Origin: Pholiota molesta
Taxonomy: Eukaryota; Basidiomycota; Agaricomycetes; Agaricales; Strophariaceae
Direction of reading: 5' to 3'
DNA: 24,698 bases
Assembly (NCBI GenBank): GCA_014925825.1
Contig: JACGCK010000429.1
Span: 1-24,698, forward strand
The notes under the pieces were generated by a model. The model saw nothing but the letters and a program-made list of their open reading frames with translations. It searched no databases and was not told where the DNA came from. The position numbers and the translations under genes are program-made. Below are positions 1 to 11,990 of the stretch, piece by piece. The stretch's first letter is position 1, and each line of letters begins with the position of its first letter.

Positions 1-465
1 CAATGCATTGTCGTCTCTGATTGTGCCAGGCATCGCGGAGGATCGATCTCTTCTGGAACTTTGTTCAGAATAGAGCGTCTGTAATTTTCGGGACTTTCAG
101 CTCGTGGTCGACGAAGATATCGTCGCCGTAGTACTCCCGTCAGTGGCTTCACGCGAATATTGATATTTTTCCGCGTTGGTATTGCGAGAAAAGGAGCCAG
201 GTGGTGCGAGCCCCGTTCGCCCTTGTGCACGCTCCTCGCGAGAGATATCCTGTTCTCTGCCGCCTCTATTTGGAGTCCAACGTTCCTGAATACCCTGCTA
301 GCGGAAGACTGGAGTCTGAGGGGCCTTGGATTTGCAGTGTCTGCAAGTGAGAGGAGTGTTGCTGATGATCGACGAGAGGACGGACAGAGTCTGGTTCGGC
401 ATTGGAACGGCCATTGCGATCACTTGCGGCCCCGGTTTTGTTCGGACCATGGCCATTGAAACCAT
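1..465 (-). pseudogene. possible decayed or partial gene, function unknown (runs off the left edge)
   Basis: One minus-strand frame stays open from an ATG at 465 to base 1 except for two stops, a TAG at 300-298 and a TGA at 99-97. The peptide around the stops looks coding: an opening stretch near MAMVRTKPGPQVIAMAV, then a CRHC motif, then a Ser/Thr-rich part (TATISSSTTS), then RRDRSSAMPGTIRDDNAL at the window edge. No domain is recognised. A second frame gives a 74-codon ORF from an ATG at 490 to 266, but it does not continue. Either stop could lie in an unseen short intron, so this may be a live gene whose splicing I cannot resolve. That the correct frame was chosen is inference. The 3' end lies outside the window. 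Confidence 0.28.
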
Positions 466-536
466 TCAGTTGGCTGCTGGTTGAAGCCATTGTAGGCGTT
501 GCTTGTAAGCGTCCCTAACTGAACCTCAGATTGACC

Positions 537-1728
537 TCAGACCACCAACTCGTAACACTCCTGGCACCGTACTGGCTTTGCTGATTCGAATTCTTCGTTA
601 TAATTCAAATCAGTCGCAGTCGCACGTTTTGGCAGAAACGAAGGAGTGAGGGTGGAAAGGCTTTCAAAGAATCGACCAAAAACTTCGAGATATTTATGGG
701 GAATTTGGAAGTCTAAGGGTCCGATGTTAGCAAATGCCGTCAGGATGGGATGCACGTTTGAAGAGTAGAAGCTTCTCACAGAATCGACAACCGTGCTTCA
801 GCTGGGCGGTTCAGGCCTCAGGTTCTGGCTCAACGCGTTGTTAAATGTAAATGCAATACCATCCGTGACTTCCTGGGTTAACTTAGCTGTCAGAGTCCTG
901 TTGATACAACTGTGGTAAATAGTCAAAGAAGCTGCGGAGGGAGGGAGGAGGAAGGGTAAAGCATCCGATGGCGCCAAGAGACGCCATATCAGCGTCACTT
1001 TCCTCTTATTTGATTCTGGCGACATATTTTCACCCTTTCACGACACTCCGTACAAGTCAAAAAAGCTGAAAGCAGGTCCTTTGTTTCCTATCTACGCATT
1101 GAGGCTCTTTCATTCCTGTCGACAATTTTAGGAATGGGGACCAAGATACCTGAAGTCTGAGTCCTAGTGGCACATGATCCTATTTAACGTATACTTACAC
1201 TGTTCTTAACAACTCAAAGGCACTCACAAGGTCTCCAGTAATCATTCTCCACGACATTGAGATCCGGACGTGAAGGAAGCATATACCATTGGCATCAGTG
1301 TTCCATTTTCGAAGCACACTAACCGTAGTTACAGTATAAGTATTTTGATACAATGCACTTTCTTCCAATCTTGAATTTATTGGCAAAAATTACTATGAAG
1401 CTTCAAAGAATCGGGCAAGAATTTGAATCCATAACTTTTCTATGAGACTATAAAATAAGTTAGTATCATCGAATCCACGAACTCCAATCGTCAGGCGGAA
1501 TTTAGTCAAGTGGCATGTGATGAATACTCCCAGCAAACCTAAAATTATGAGCTGTGCTCCGTCAGAAGTTTTCGTAAGTGTTGGAGTGGAGGCGACATCC
1601 GCAGCCTGCACTATTGACATCCTATTGATTAGTCTTTTCAAATCGTCTGATGATTGACCTGCGTTAGCTTGAAGATACAATTTGAATCCTTCTATAATTC
1701 TCCCTGTGGGCGCTAAAACGTCGGGCGT
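537..1728 (-). pseudogene. possible decayed multi-exon gene, function unknown
   Basis: Two long minus-strand frames lie in line. The first is open from 1728 to 1396, broken only by adjacent TAG and TAA codons at 1395-1390, then open again to 1198, where the sequence gtaagt resembles a 5' splice site. The second runs from an ATG at 1025 to a TGA at 800-798 and continues in the same frame to a stop at 539-537. Its last part (NVHPILTAFANIGPLDFQI onward, ending in a CQECYELVV segment) looks like a genuine C-terminus. Intron-like acceptors (ttttatag, attttag) also occur inside the first block. No family is recognised. It could be a pseudogene, or a live gene whose exons I have not joined correctly. 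Confidence 0.25.
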
Positions 1729-2888
1729 CTATTTTTAGCAGGTTCTGAAATACTTCAATGACTTTTTGGCGTAACATCACAGTCGAAAATAAATTGGACA
1801 GCTAGAGTCGTGTGACGGGTATACTGTAAGGAAATGTAGTCAATGTGAACGACACTTTCTACCACCATAATTCCATGTCCGTTTCCCTGAAAGCGCCTGC
1901 TCGGGTTATAAATTACCGCACCGTTTCGCCTGACTACGGAGTCCAGGTCTAGTCGTCATGCGCACGACCGAAAGGCCGCTGTCGCAACAGACTTCCGTCG
2001 GTTGATCCCTGCGATACTTGTGACATGCGACGAGTGACTTTGAGTACTACTCGTCCAACATATAGATTCCAGAGACCACTTCAGTGCCCAGTGTTTACCA
2101 GGCCTAGGTCTCATTAGATCAATCGACATGCGAATGTGTCGACTCGTTACAGCGCAACTGTAATGAAGTTACTACTACAAGCAAACGATTCGCAGAAGGA
2201 AAAATAAACAGACATCATCATTATTATTCTCGTCCTCCATGCTTGGGGGAATATATCATGTTATAGGCGTTGCGCTGCGTATTTGGTACGTTGTAACAGA
2301 TGTTCGTTGCATTGGTTGATGGTTTTGATGGTTTATTTATTGGTTGGCGCTGAGCGCTGGTGGATTGGGTAAGCATGGCTAGATGCTATGGATATAAGGG
2401 TATGAACAACAAGTGCTCTGGCGAACAGAGCACAGCCCAATGTGGAGGAAGTATCGTGCATATGAAGACAAAGACGAACGTGACCGATGATGTCCAATGG
2501 TATTGACAATGAAGTAGCATTAACGATGTATGTTGATGGATAGTGTTGGGCGATGGGCGACGAGGAATTCGGGCAGTGATGATGGAACCATACGGGGACG
2601 ATGATGACAATGCCGTGGCGGCCGAGCAAGGACGATGATCTTGACAACAAAAAGTAAGACGAAGAGAACAATCTCTGGGGGTAGTACATATTGCCCAAAG
2701 CAGAGCCGATTCCAGAACACTCGGCTCTCCAAACTAGGAAGAGAAAAGAAGCTGTCAGATGAGGTCGCTGGACCGAACATAGATACATGGAATCTGCAGT
2801 GCCGGTTCATTTCTCGTTGTTTATGGTACAGTCGCTTCGATGTCCGGGGTGCAAAACGGCAAGAACACAGACCCCTTCATCTGAATCA
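1729..2888. other. intergenic, no gene seen
   Basis: This stretch lies downstream of the Cid1-like gene, whose stop is at 2889-2891 on the minus strand, so its right part should hold that gene's 3' UTR. A 151-codon minus-strand ORF at 2788-2333 starts with ATG but shows no recognisable domain and falls where the 3' UTR is expected, so I do not call it. A TATA-like string (ggttataaatta) is near 1915 with no convincing gene next to it. No repeats or RNA genes were noticed. Confidence 0.5.
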
Positions 2889-5800
2889 TCAGCTCTCCAA
2901 TGCCTTCTTCTCATTTTCGTCCTGCTCAACGCGCACAACAATCGTCACATTCGGGCCCGAGGCGGCACTTGCATCCCCGATCGCAAGCCCGGCAAACGAC
3001 GCCCTGAACGCCTTCTCATCCACTGCGTGCTTAGTTGGACCAGCTGTCAGAGGCGACGAAGGCGAGAGCGAATGAGGCGATGGCGAGCGCGAGATGGGCG
3101 TGGAGTACCCCGTTGATGAGTGGCCCGGAGAGTGGCCGGTCGAAGATCCAGCAGAATGTTGACGCTGCGACCGCTGTCCCTCTCGTTCCTCAGATGGCGG
3201 CTTGAGCTGGACCGTTTTCGTACGTCCGTCGAAGGGCGGTATGGGCACTGGTGAAGATGCGGGTATAGCTGGAGATGCCGATGCTGAGGTACCTATCCGT
3301 GGTGAGCAGGGTCCTTGTTGATGAGGCGGCGATGGTGCATCGTGCGACGTATACAAAGGGGATGGCGGTAAGGCAGCGAATTTTGACGCTGTAGGCGGAG
3401 GCGTGAGGGCCGTGATCGTAGAGCTCGAAAGCGAATGCGAGTGATGCAAATGAGAGTAAGTGGCAGGCGTTGGCGTTTCAGGGCCGCTTCCCGAAGCGCG
3501 ATCCGAGGAACTGGGGCCAGCAGCAGCCCTCGGATTCATCGAGGTTAAGGATGGGGGCAAATTCGGGGGAAAGATATCCTGAGGAGGGCCCATGAAGCTT
3601 GTGTGTGGCGAATAATGCGACAAGAAAGACAAATGTGTTCCATGTGTGGGGTATAAAGCGGTCGGCCGCGGGGATCTTGTGGTAGTTGTTTGATAAAATA
3701 CATTGGAGGGTTCAGAAAATTTGGTATCCATTGGTGAATCCGGAGACGAAGGAAGGGACATAGCTGCCTCGGGTGGCGTATTCGAGGACAGTGAAGTTCT
3801 AAGAGACCGGGGAAGACCGGATAATGACCGCCTATTCTCCAGGCGAGATGTTGATTGGAACTCAGGAGGCGGACGGAATGACGATGGCTGGTGTGAATCG
3901 ACTTTCTCTGAAGCTCGTCCATATCGACCACGGACACTTGACGGAGATCTAGACGTCGTGCCTGTGGTCAAGTTGTTGAACGCCGGTGGAGATCTTATCG
4001 TGTCTTGCGTATGCCAGGACGGTCGACGCACAAGCCCGGGGTTGTTGCTGGTGCCTTCAGTATAGGATCGTACGGATCGGAGATCATCCTCCGCAACATC
4101 AGAGCCATCATCAGTGTAAACCTCGCTGTTACTCTCGGAAGAATTGTAAGCCGCCTCCTTTTCTCTTGCTTCCGTTGATGCAGTCGCGAGCTGCAGGCCT
4201 TTTCCTAATTGACTTTCAAACAGGGTATGATCGGCTGAAGGCGCTTCTGGGGGAGGAGGACTCGTCCACTTCCCACGCTTGGGTGCCATATGTTCAGGAG
4301 GAGGGCGCAGGGTAACGGGTTGGACGACCTGACGAGGACCGGGTTCGAAGAACTGTGCGGGCGGAGAGAATCGCTCCGCTATTTTTGGTCGTAATGTTTG
4401 ACTTCCACTGCCAACGGTATACGGGGTTTGTGGCGGCAGAGTTGCGGGTCTGGAGTTGTAGGGAGGGGCAACGACGAGTTCTTCATCCTTTCTTTCTTCA
4501 CAAAGTTCAGCCAAGGCTACTATGGCGCGCTCTGGACGGCCCTGCAGAATCCGTGCGGCACGCATGAATTCGCCCCGTATCTAGTGCCTCATATTGAACA
4601 TTGGCAAATCACAGTCGAGGTGGGTATAACGTACTGTATATAAGCCATCTTTAGTGACGCAGCGCGCGACATTGTAATCGACCTCGAAAGGATCCTGAAC
4701 AACAATGCCTGAGTCAAGAAGAGATAAATTCAAAAACAAATAGTTACTGACCTCTATGCAAAGTCTATTTCTTTCTCGAGCATCGTTGAATCGTGCACTG
4801 GATAGCTGAATCAAGAGATTAGCGACATAGAATGCGGACGTAATCCAAGGTACCTACCTCATTTTGCCAGCCTTTGGTATCCTTTTTGAGTAGCCCAGAA
4901 CGGATGGACGCAACTCCGGTGTTGTACGAGAAATCGCGGGAATAATAACGGAAGAAGTCTATTAATCTAGTGAGGCGACAACATCATTCGTCAATCAAAA
5001 ATTTGAAGAAATTTTGGAGAACACATACAATTCAGCTACAGTGTCAATATTTTCAGAATGCCATCGTTGGCGTAATAGATCGATGTCATCGAAGAACCTA
5101 TGCATGATGTCAGGTACTACGAATCGATAATGGTTCGTCAAGATATGCACCATATATTATGCCCATTCAGATGTGTATCCTCCTAAACGATTGTCAGCCA
5201 CTTTTCAAATAAATAGAATTTACGATATTTACCTTGGATATAGGACGTAGTGGAGGCATTTGTTGTAGATTAGGAAGAACCGGAGGATTTTTGACGTGAA
5301 CAAGGAAATAAATTACAAGAAGAACATAGCCATAAGATGATAGAGTGCCTTTATAAGGTGAGTTGATTTTTCTGTTTAGCAGAAGTTTAGCACATTGGCC
5401 AGTTGAAATGTATCGTCTAACTGACCGCCTTTTGCTCCAGACTTTAACTATAGCATCGTGCGATCAAGCGAGTGTTAGCCGATGATAGGAGAGGCAGCCG
5501 TACAAACTTACGAAAGAGAACCATTGTTCTAACACGGGTAGGGTCGATCATGGCGTAGCACATGAGGAGGCGTGTGTTTTCGAGAGCTAGTCGATTTTCG
5601 AAGCCAATATCGCAGGCAATCCCTAGCGGAAGGCCTGGTGAAGGATCCAAAGATAATTTCACGATCGGTATACGGGCATGGGGCAAGGGTTTGACATGGA
5701 ATTTTGTTTCTACGATTCAAAATCAGGTCGCTAAGGTCAGCGGTATGATGTAGAGTTTAAATAGCTAACCTCGTTCCAGCAAGTCACCCAACATAGTTAC

Positions 5801-6210
5801 AAGATCTGTGGCCGCAAGGCGTTCTTCCGAGTCGATGAGACAGCATAAATCCATGTCTGTATGACATATCCAACGATTAGATGGAAACTGATAGGAAGCG
5901 CCGCACATCTCTCACCAGAATTACGAAGACTGAAGCCATTTGCGGTGCTTCCGAAAGACAATAGGCGGCTGTCAGGCTCTATTGTGCGTATGAGGCGCTC
6001 GAGCAGCTTGCGGACGTCCTCCTTGACAGCCATCTCCTCCTGGGTCGGCAGCAGCTGGATCACGAAATCGAAGAGACATTGGGAGAGGTCTGCGACGAAT
6101 CTCTGTTTGGAGGCCTGGCGGCGTTGCATGGGAGGGGTGACGGCGGTGTGAACGTCGGCGCGGTACTGCTGATGGATAGCCTGTGGGCTGAGGGTCTGGG
6201 TGAAGGCCAT
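2889..6210 (-). CDS. Cid1-family non-canonical poly(A)/poly(U) RNA polymerase (terminal nucleotidyltransferase)
   Basis: The predicted 918-aa enzyme adds nucleotides to RNA 3' ends. Reading right to left the exons are 6210-5916, 5856-5770, 5709-5512, 5447-5426, 5371-5233, 5182-5151, 5097-5029, 4966-4858, 4805-4752, 4694-4635 and 4580-2889; they sum to 2757 nt with no frame break and all ten introns are GT-AG (50-64 nt). The nucleotidyltransferase core has GSTANGFSL followed by NSDMDLCCLIDS (catalytic Asp99 and Asp101) and a third Asp161 in GIACDIGF. The central domain has LSSYGYVLLVIYFL near 211-224 and the PAP-associated part ends with IEDPFEVDYNVARCV near 334-348. Residues from about 370 on are a Ser/Pro-rich, probably disordered tail. 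The start is the first ATG after an in-frame stop. The residue matching Cid1 His336 is Tyr342, so nucleotide preference is uncertain. Family call sure; substrate unknown. Confidence 0.93.
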
Positions 6211-8441
6211 GGATGTGGAGGATGTGGAGGAAGGTCCAGCCACCACAAGGTCGAGGGAAGAGCGGTGGGCTGATGATTGTGCACCAGGTCCAATTGAATC
6301 AACCTGTCAGGTTCAAAAGATAAATGCGCCCGTTATAGCAGCCCAGCGGCTCGGCTCCCGCTCGGCAATATCCCTTATATTTTCCTCTTGTACCTAAACC
6401 GTGCACAAATCTAATCGTTTCTCCCAGCAAAAAATAGTACTACTTATGTTCAAACAGGTATAGCCCTCGGGTGGGCATGGCACACATCCTGTCGGAAACG
6501 ATGTCACTTTCCGCAAGCAGCTCAGCATCGCCCGAGATTTTTATGGAAAGATCAGACCCAAGACGGGCCGACGGCTCCAACCTAGGACAGAGTTCTCTGC
6601 ACAGTTTCGAACTCTAAACCCATGTTTTTCCACGCGTATGGAGTTGGCACCAACCGAAAACCTCTGATTACACACCCACATGGCGGATACACATCGGTGC
6701 GATTTCCACTAGGGTCTCTACCGAGTCAGTGTGGAATCATAGCACCGGACACGCTGCGGCACCGTGTTGCAAGATGAATGGTATGTCTGTAACGGCTTGA
6801 TGGAACAGGATAGACCTGCCGCCTAAACTGCGTATTTGGTTCAATGACGGGGATCTTTATGGCGATGACGGGTTGAGAAGCAGGCTTTCAATCTGATGAT
6901 AGTTATCTATAGTCCAGAGGGTAAGGTGATGTCAAAGCGGGCGTGAAACATAATCGGATACTTACAAAGACCAAGGCTCAATGGGAAATCCCGTACAAAT
7001 GATGTATACGGAAAACTGTGAATACATCAGGAATGCACATCGTTAGGAGGATAAACTTTCCGAGTTAATGATACTATCAGAAGCCCAACCATTGGCTATC
7101 ATATTCTGACATGGCAGGAGAATCATCGCAGTTCAGGAAGTATGAAAGAACATGTGGTTCATCGGTTAGAACCTGTGTCACTCGCCATTCGGCGAGACCT
7201 GACTAGACTGACACTGATAGTCATATGATGGTGACAGAAATATCAAGAGGTATGAAAGACATCATTGGTAAGAGGAAGGAGCATTTAGAGTTGGTTGTTA
7301 AAAGGTTCGGGCGGTGACAGCCTGGCGGTGACCGAAAGCACAGTTGCGACTCTCGGACATAGGCGAGCGGACCTTCAAACGTGTTACACAGCGAAGCGCG
7401 CGCTTCTTCCGTTTCCTCTTGGTTTCCTCCATCTCGATGATTGCCCAATTACCTATTCACTTCCGCGACTTTTGAATCTACTCGAAAGTATTGATACCAG
7501 CATATATCCCGGCTGCGCAGCGCACCAGGGCGATGCTATTGGCTTTTTTCGTGGTCCATCAGTCGTTCGGGCACACCATGCACATCAGAATTGGATAAGA
7601 TTCATACAGCTGGCAGTGCACCAGACGGCGGCCAGAAGCGTTGGCGGAACTGTGGCGCATAAACTGAACTCTAAAGGATTTGGGGCGAAAGTGAGATCAT
7701 TGAACGAAAATCGTTCACGAAGAGCTCCAGGTGTATTCCGAAATCCGACTCGCGGGACTACAAATTGCTATCCAAAGATAGCAGATTATTTTCTCAATGG
7801 AGGTGCGTACTCCTTATCAGGTCCTATGGAAACTAACCTGCAGAGCATGTAGGTGTGTTAAGAATGAAAACTTCCGAGGATGACTTGAATGCTGCGAAAA
7901 CCATGGAGGCTTGTATGGATTTCTCCTTTTCTCCGTACATTTCAATTAATTATATGCCCCATAACACAGCTTTCTCAGTGCAGGTTCATGAGGAGGCGCA
8001 TGCTCCAGCCTTTTTTTAAATGCATACTAGTGTACCTAGCCTGTACCATGGGGCCTTGGCCCAGGATGGGGTTGCCAAGTAATACGCCCACAATATTCGG
8101 AGGACACCAATAATTGAGTTCTGTCACGGGGCGGTGTAGCATTCCCGATTCCGAAGTTTGAAGTTTTTATTTTTCTCGTGTACCGGTTTATAATCACTGA
8201 TGTACGAAGGAAAAGCAAACATTGATATGCCCCTCAAACGTTCGCGGACCCTCCCTCCCCGCTTTCCACAACACATAGCAGGGAAGATGGAAGTATTCCC
8301 GCCATCCCCTGGCCTGGTTAAACCGCCTCTTTTGACCGTCGACGTTGTTGATCCCGGTCAGGTAAACTGACCCTTTGAACCACACAATTACGATGTTTTT
8401 TTATCTAACAAAGCATGCAAAACTAGACCGACAGGATCTCC
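6211..8441. other. intergenic between two divergently transcribed genes, no gene seen
   Basis: About 2.2 kb separates the start of the Cid1-like gene (-) from that of the DUF6535 gene (+), so both promoters should lie here. A 185-codon plus-strand ORF at 7295-7852 starts at TTG, has no recognisable domain and no clear splice partners, and I treat it as chance. Pyrimidine-rich stretches near 8240-8335 are compatible with a fungal promoter or leader for the gene at 8442. No repeat, transposon end or RNA gene was noticed. Confidence 0.45.
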
Positions 8442-10727
8442 ATGCCGACTCCAAGTCCAACTGTATTCAATCAATCGCCAGCGTCCGCTTTCCTTGAACT
8501 CCCATCCCCTCTTCATCGGACACCTTCCTCCGCTTCTAGCGATACAGCTTACAATGCGTCTCCTGTTTCAGGCAGGTCTGACGTTTTAGGTGAATCTCAA
8601 GTGAGTATCGCACACTATCATGATCACATCGTAAAATCTCATTTGAATTGTTTTAAGGCTCATATGGACCCCTGGATATCCAGAAACGGATTCTATACAC
8701 GTCCAGAGAAGTTGAAGGAGCCGCCCAGCGGCCCCTGGGAGATTGCATATAAACTCAGAGACCAGTACGATAAAGGAATGTGTGCAGCATGGAGGGACGA
8801 AATTGATAAGTTGATAATTTTTGTTAGTCGCCTGCTTCCATCCTGTCGGCATGTTCAAGCGTTCTAATCACTAGCTTTCAGGCTGGCCTTTTCTCAGCCA
8901 TTGTGGTAGCATTTCTCGCTATCTCATATCCGATGCTCCGACCAGACCCGTCCACCACACAGAACCAATTCTATGTTGGTTTTTATGTGTTATGGGATGC
9001 GGCATATAACGCTGGGCTCAATGGCAACATAGTGGATGTTCAGCTTCCTGCTCCTCCCAATCCCCCTCCATCGACTGTTTACCAACCCCCCTCTTCCGTA
9101 CTCCGCCTCAATGCTGTCTGGTTCTTAAGCCTTACGCTAGCTTTGGGTGTGGTACTCGTCGGAACTGTGTGCCTCCAGTGGATCCGGGAATATGAACGCG
9201 ACACGAGAAGAGGCCCCAAAGAAGGATTTGCTGTCCGCCAGATGCGCTTTGACGGTTTGCAATCCTGGAAAGTGCCCTTCATAATATGCTCCCTCCCTAT
9301 CATCTTACAGTTGTCCCTTCTACTGTTCTTCTGGGGATTACTCGAATTTCTATGGACGCTCAACCACATAGTCACCATGATCAACACCGTCGTCATTGCC
9401 ATGATTTTTTTCTTCGTATTCGCCACCATCAGTCTCCCTGCTTTTCAATGTGTCTTCCGCAGTTGCGAAAAGATGCAACACGTACATCAATGCGCGTACA
9501 AATCACCACAAGCTCGCATCTTCGCGCTATTCGTTTCCTCAATCCTCATGCGGATCATCAAACTCATCCAAATGATAAAAGGAAGAGACTTCCTCAAACA
9601 GAAGCTCGCCTTTCTGGAGAAATTCACCAGAGGCCGTGATTGGATTTCATTCGACAATGCATGGCACAAACTGCGTCTGGTTCCTCTTCCCGGATCCCGG
9701 GAGGTTCAGAGCTATGACCTGCCTCAAGGCCTGGCATGGTTAGCCACTACTTACGTCCACAACACGGAGAGTCTTCAAACGTTACACCATTTCATGCTCA
9801 ATTTACACCCCTCAACAAGCTTGAACACACTCAAGCGGCTTGACATTCCAATGATCATGCAATTTGAGCCTACCTGGAGCATGGCCGGCCCTCGACATCA
9901 CGATGTCCTCGCCGACATCCTCTGTGCCTTTTTCTTGGACCACCAGGTGACAAATAATCAACTGCGTGCTCGCCCTTTGTTGGATCGTCGTGTAGAACTC
10001 CTTGTCCGGATAGCAAACTCCGGTCTGGACGTACGAGAAACCGAAGAAGCGAAGTCCATTGGATCCTTCATCGATGAATGTTTATCTGAGGAATCGGATT
10101 GCGCATTGAACCCATTTACTTCGGATCACGACTACTCTACCTTACCTATTAGTGAGTAAATTTGCATCTATTTTTGACGCCCATATAATTTACGGCAGCG
10201 CTTGCGTTCTAGTCCTCAAACACCAACTACTCATGACATTCACCCAATATTTGGCTGCTGGTTTCTTTAGCCCTGTGATATGGAGTATCGTCAAGCCCAT
10301 GGCCTTCCAGATTCTCGCTTCATCCAAAGATGCCGACCTCTCCCTCTTATACGAGTTATCCTCGTTGAACAGGACACTGCACAAGTATTTTGAAGACTCC
10401 AAGCCCAATCATACCTCCGAGTTAGAGTTGATGTCCGCCTTCGAATCCATTCGCTATATTTTCTACTGCGAAACCAGCAGCCACCAACAGAGGCAGCATC
10501 ACTTCTTTGACTTCTCAAACTCTCTGGCGTCGTTCGAATGTGTTTTGAAGCGCTACATTAAGAACTGCGCTAATACCAAAGCAAACTTTCTGAATGAAGT
10601 TGAAACACTTATGGGGGACAATGCCGAGTCGGCTGAGTTCAGAGAGTATTTTGATTCCCTCTATCAGGGTCCAAAGGGTGCACGTTCTGGCAAGCCACGT
10701 CGTCTTTTCAGCCTACCGTTCTGGTGA
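8442..10727 (+). CDS. DUF6535 family membrane protein
   Basis: Four exons (8442-8600, 8658-8822, 8882-10155, 10199-10727) join to 2127 nt, giving 708 aa with no frame break. The last intron uses the gtaaat donor at 10156; the gtgagt overlapping it at 10152 would put the next exon out of frame. Residues 1-55 are Ser/Pro-rich. The segment around PWEIAYKLRDQYDKGM and WRDEIDKLIIF leads into the first membrane helix (about 109-127), the hallmark start of DUF6535 proteins. Further helices lie near 185-205 (followed by QWIREYERDTRRGP), 238-265 and 271-294. The remaining 410 residues look soluble and mostly helical. DUF6535 proteins are numerous in Agaricomycetes and have no established function. Topology is inferred from hydrophobicity by eye. 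Confidence 0.88.
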
Positions 10728-11345
10728 CCCTTTCGACGATTGCTTTATTTTTTATACCCTTCGGTTTCTCGGACTCTCTCGATACCCTTCACTAACTCTC
10801 AAACGATTTCAAGTATAAAATAAATAACCTGTATCACCACATCTCTATCATTACACTTATACCCTGAAGCATTCCATGTATACCCACAACTCGCTATCGA
10901 TGTCGACATTCTGTATGTAGATTATACCAGGATTATACCCAAGTTGTTTTCACAACTCCATGACTGCTTACATTATGACAGTACTTATGCTCAGTACCAT
11001 CCACTATGGATCAGTTTGTGCTAGATCCATTCATGTCAATATTAGTTTCGTTTTAAATCAGGCCTTGTTGAGTTATGGAAGGTTAATACAGAGGCGATTA
11101 AACTCGGATACTTGAATATCCTCCCTTCTAGTGTTGATTTCAAGTTATTCCAACAAATCAAAATATATCATAAAGCAATTCCTGAGAAGGGTGACTGACA
11201 TCGGTCATACATCAAGCTCAAGGGCAATGTATACTTGCTTTTCGCTGATTTCCAGAAGATTTTCAATACAGCTTCTCGCGACATCGATGTCAGTCAAATG
11301 TCAGTTCTCGGCATCGGTTCGGCATGTGCCACTGGCAATGCACGA

Positions 11346-11391
11346 ATAAGCATAGACTCGGATTGGACTTTGATTGGACTCGGATAAGCAT
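11346..11391. repeat. nested short direct repeats
   Basis: Three words each occur twice in 46 bp: ATAAGCAT at 11346-11353 and 11384-11391, ACTCGGAT at 11356-11363 and 11378-11385, and GATTGGACT at 11361-11369 and 11372-11380. ACTCGGAT also appears near 11103. The arrangement is seen directly; its origin and role are unknown. Confidence 0.6.
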
Positions 11392-11990
11392 GTTGGTGTA
11401 CTTGCAACCCACTTGCAGCAACACGATATTCTGTTCAACTCGGTACGTTCACAGTGATTGTCTACAAACTTGCTCCTAACTGTTTGCTATCTAGCATGTT
11501 CACCCTTATCGTCACAGGCTTGTACTCATGATGTGGTGACATCGATACACTGTCGTCTTTTCGAGGCTGCATTTGGGTTACATGGATTTAGAACGGCAGG
11601 ACGTGGACCAATGACGGCAAGAACAGCATTAAGCTTAATGAAGTCCTTGTGAAAGTGCATGCCAAATACATGCTCTTGCTTGGAGGAGCCGATCATGAGA
11701 TCCCACAGCCCTTCATCATCGCCCACTCAAGGCACGTTTCCCTGGAGTGTGGCTTTACATGCTTCTAGGCAGTGTCATGCGGCCTATATAGAGGACATAC
11801 ATAAACCTGGCATGTCCTCGATTCTGGCACTGTCGACCTTCTTGGGCCTCCTTCCCTGCGACATCCATTACATCCGCCCTACTTAGTTCGCCTTCGTGCT
11901 GACCATCGAAGCCGTGTAGGTGGTTCTGATATTGGCTGGTTTTGTCTCGTGCGCTATAGCGCTAACCAAACGGCAAGAGCATAGAGGCGA

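Noticed and set aside
2333..2788. 151-codon minus-strand ORF just downstream of the Cid1-like gene
   Set aside because: It lies where that gene's 3' UTR is expected, has no recognisable domain, and overlaps several other open frames in the same low-complexity DNA.
4581..4814. Reading straight through 4695-4751 in the Cid1-like gene
   Set aside because: The stretch is open, but splicing out a 57-nt GT-AG intron restores the family motif CIEDPFE and the correct frame, so it is treated as an intron.
7295..7852. 185-codon plus-strand ORF in the 6.2-8.4 kb gap
   Set aside because: It starts at TTG, not ATG, and shows no domain, no clear splice signals and no protein-like composition; I could not support it as a gene.
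10152..10160. gtgagt at 10152 as the donor of the last DUF6535 intron
   Set aside because: Joining there to the acceptor at 10198 gives an immediate stop; the overlapping gtaaat donor at 10156 keeps the frame.
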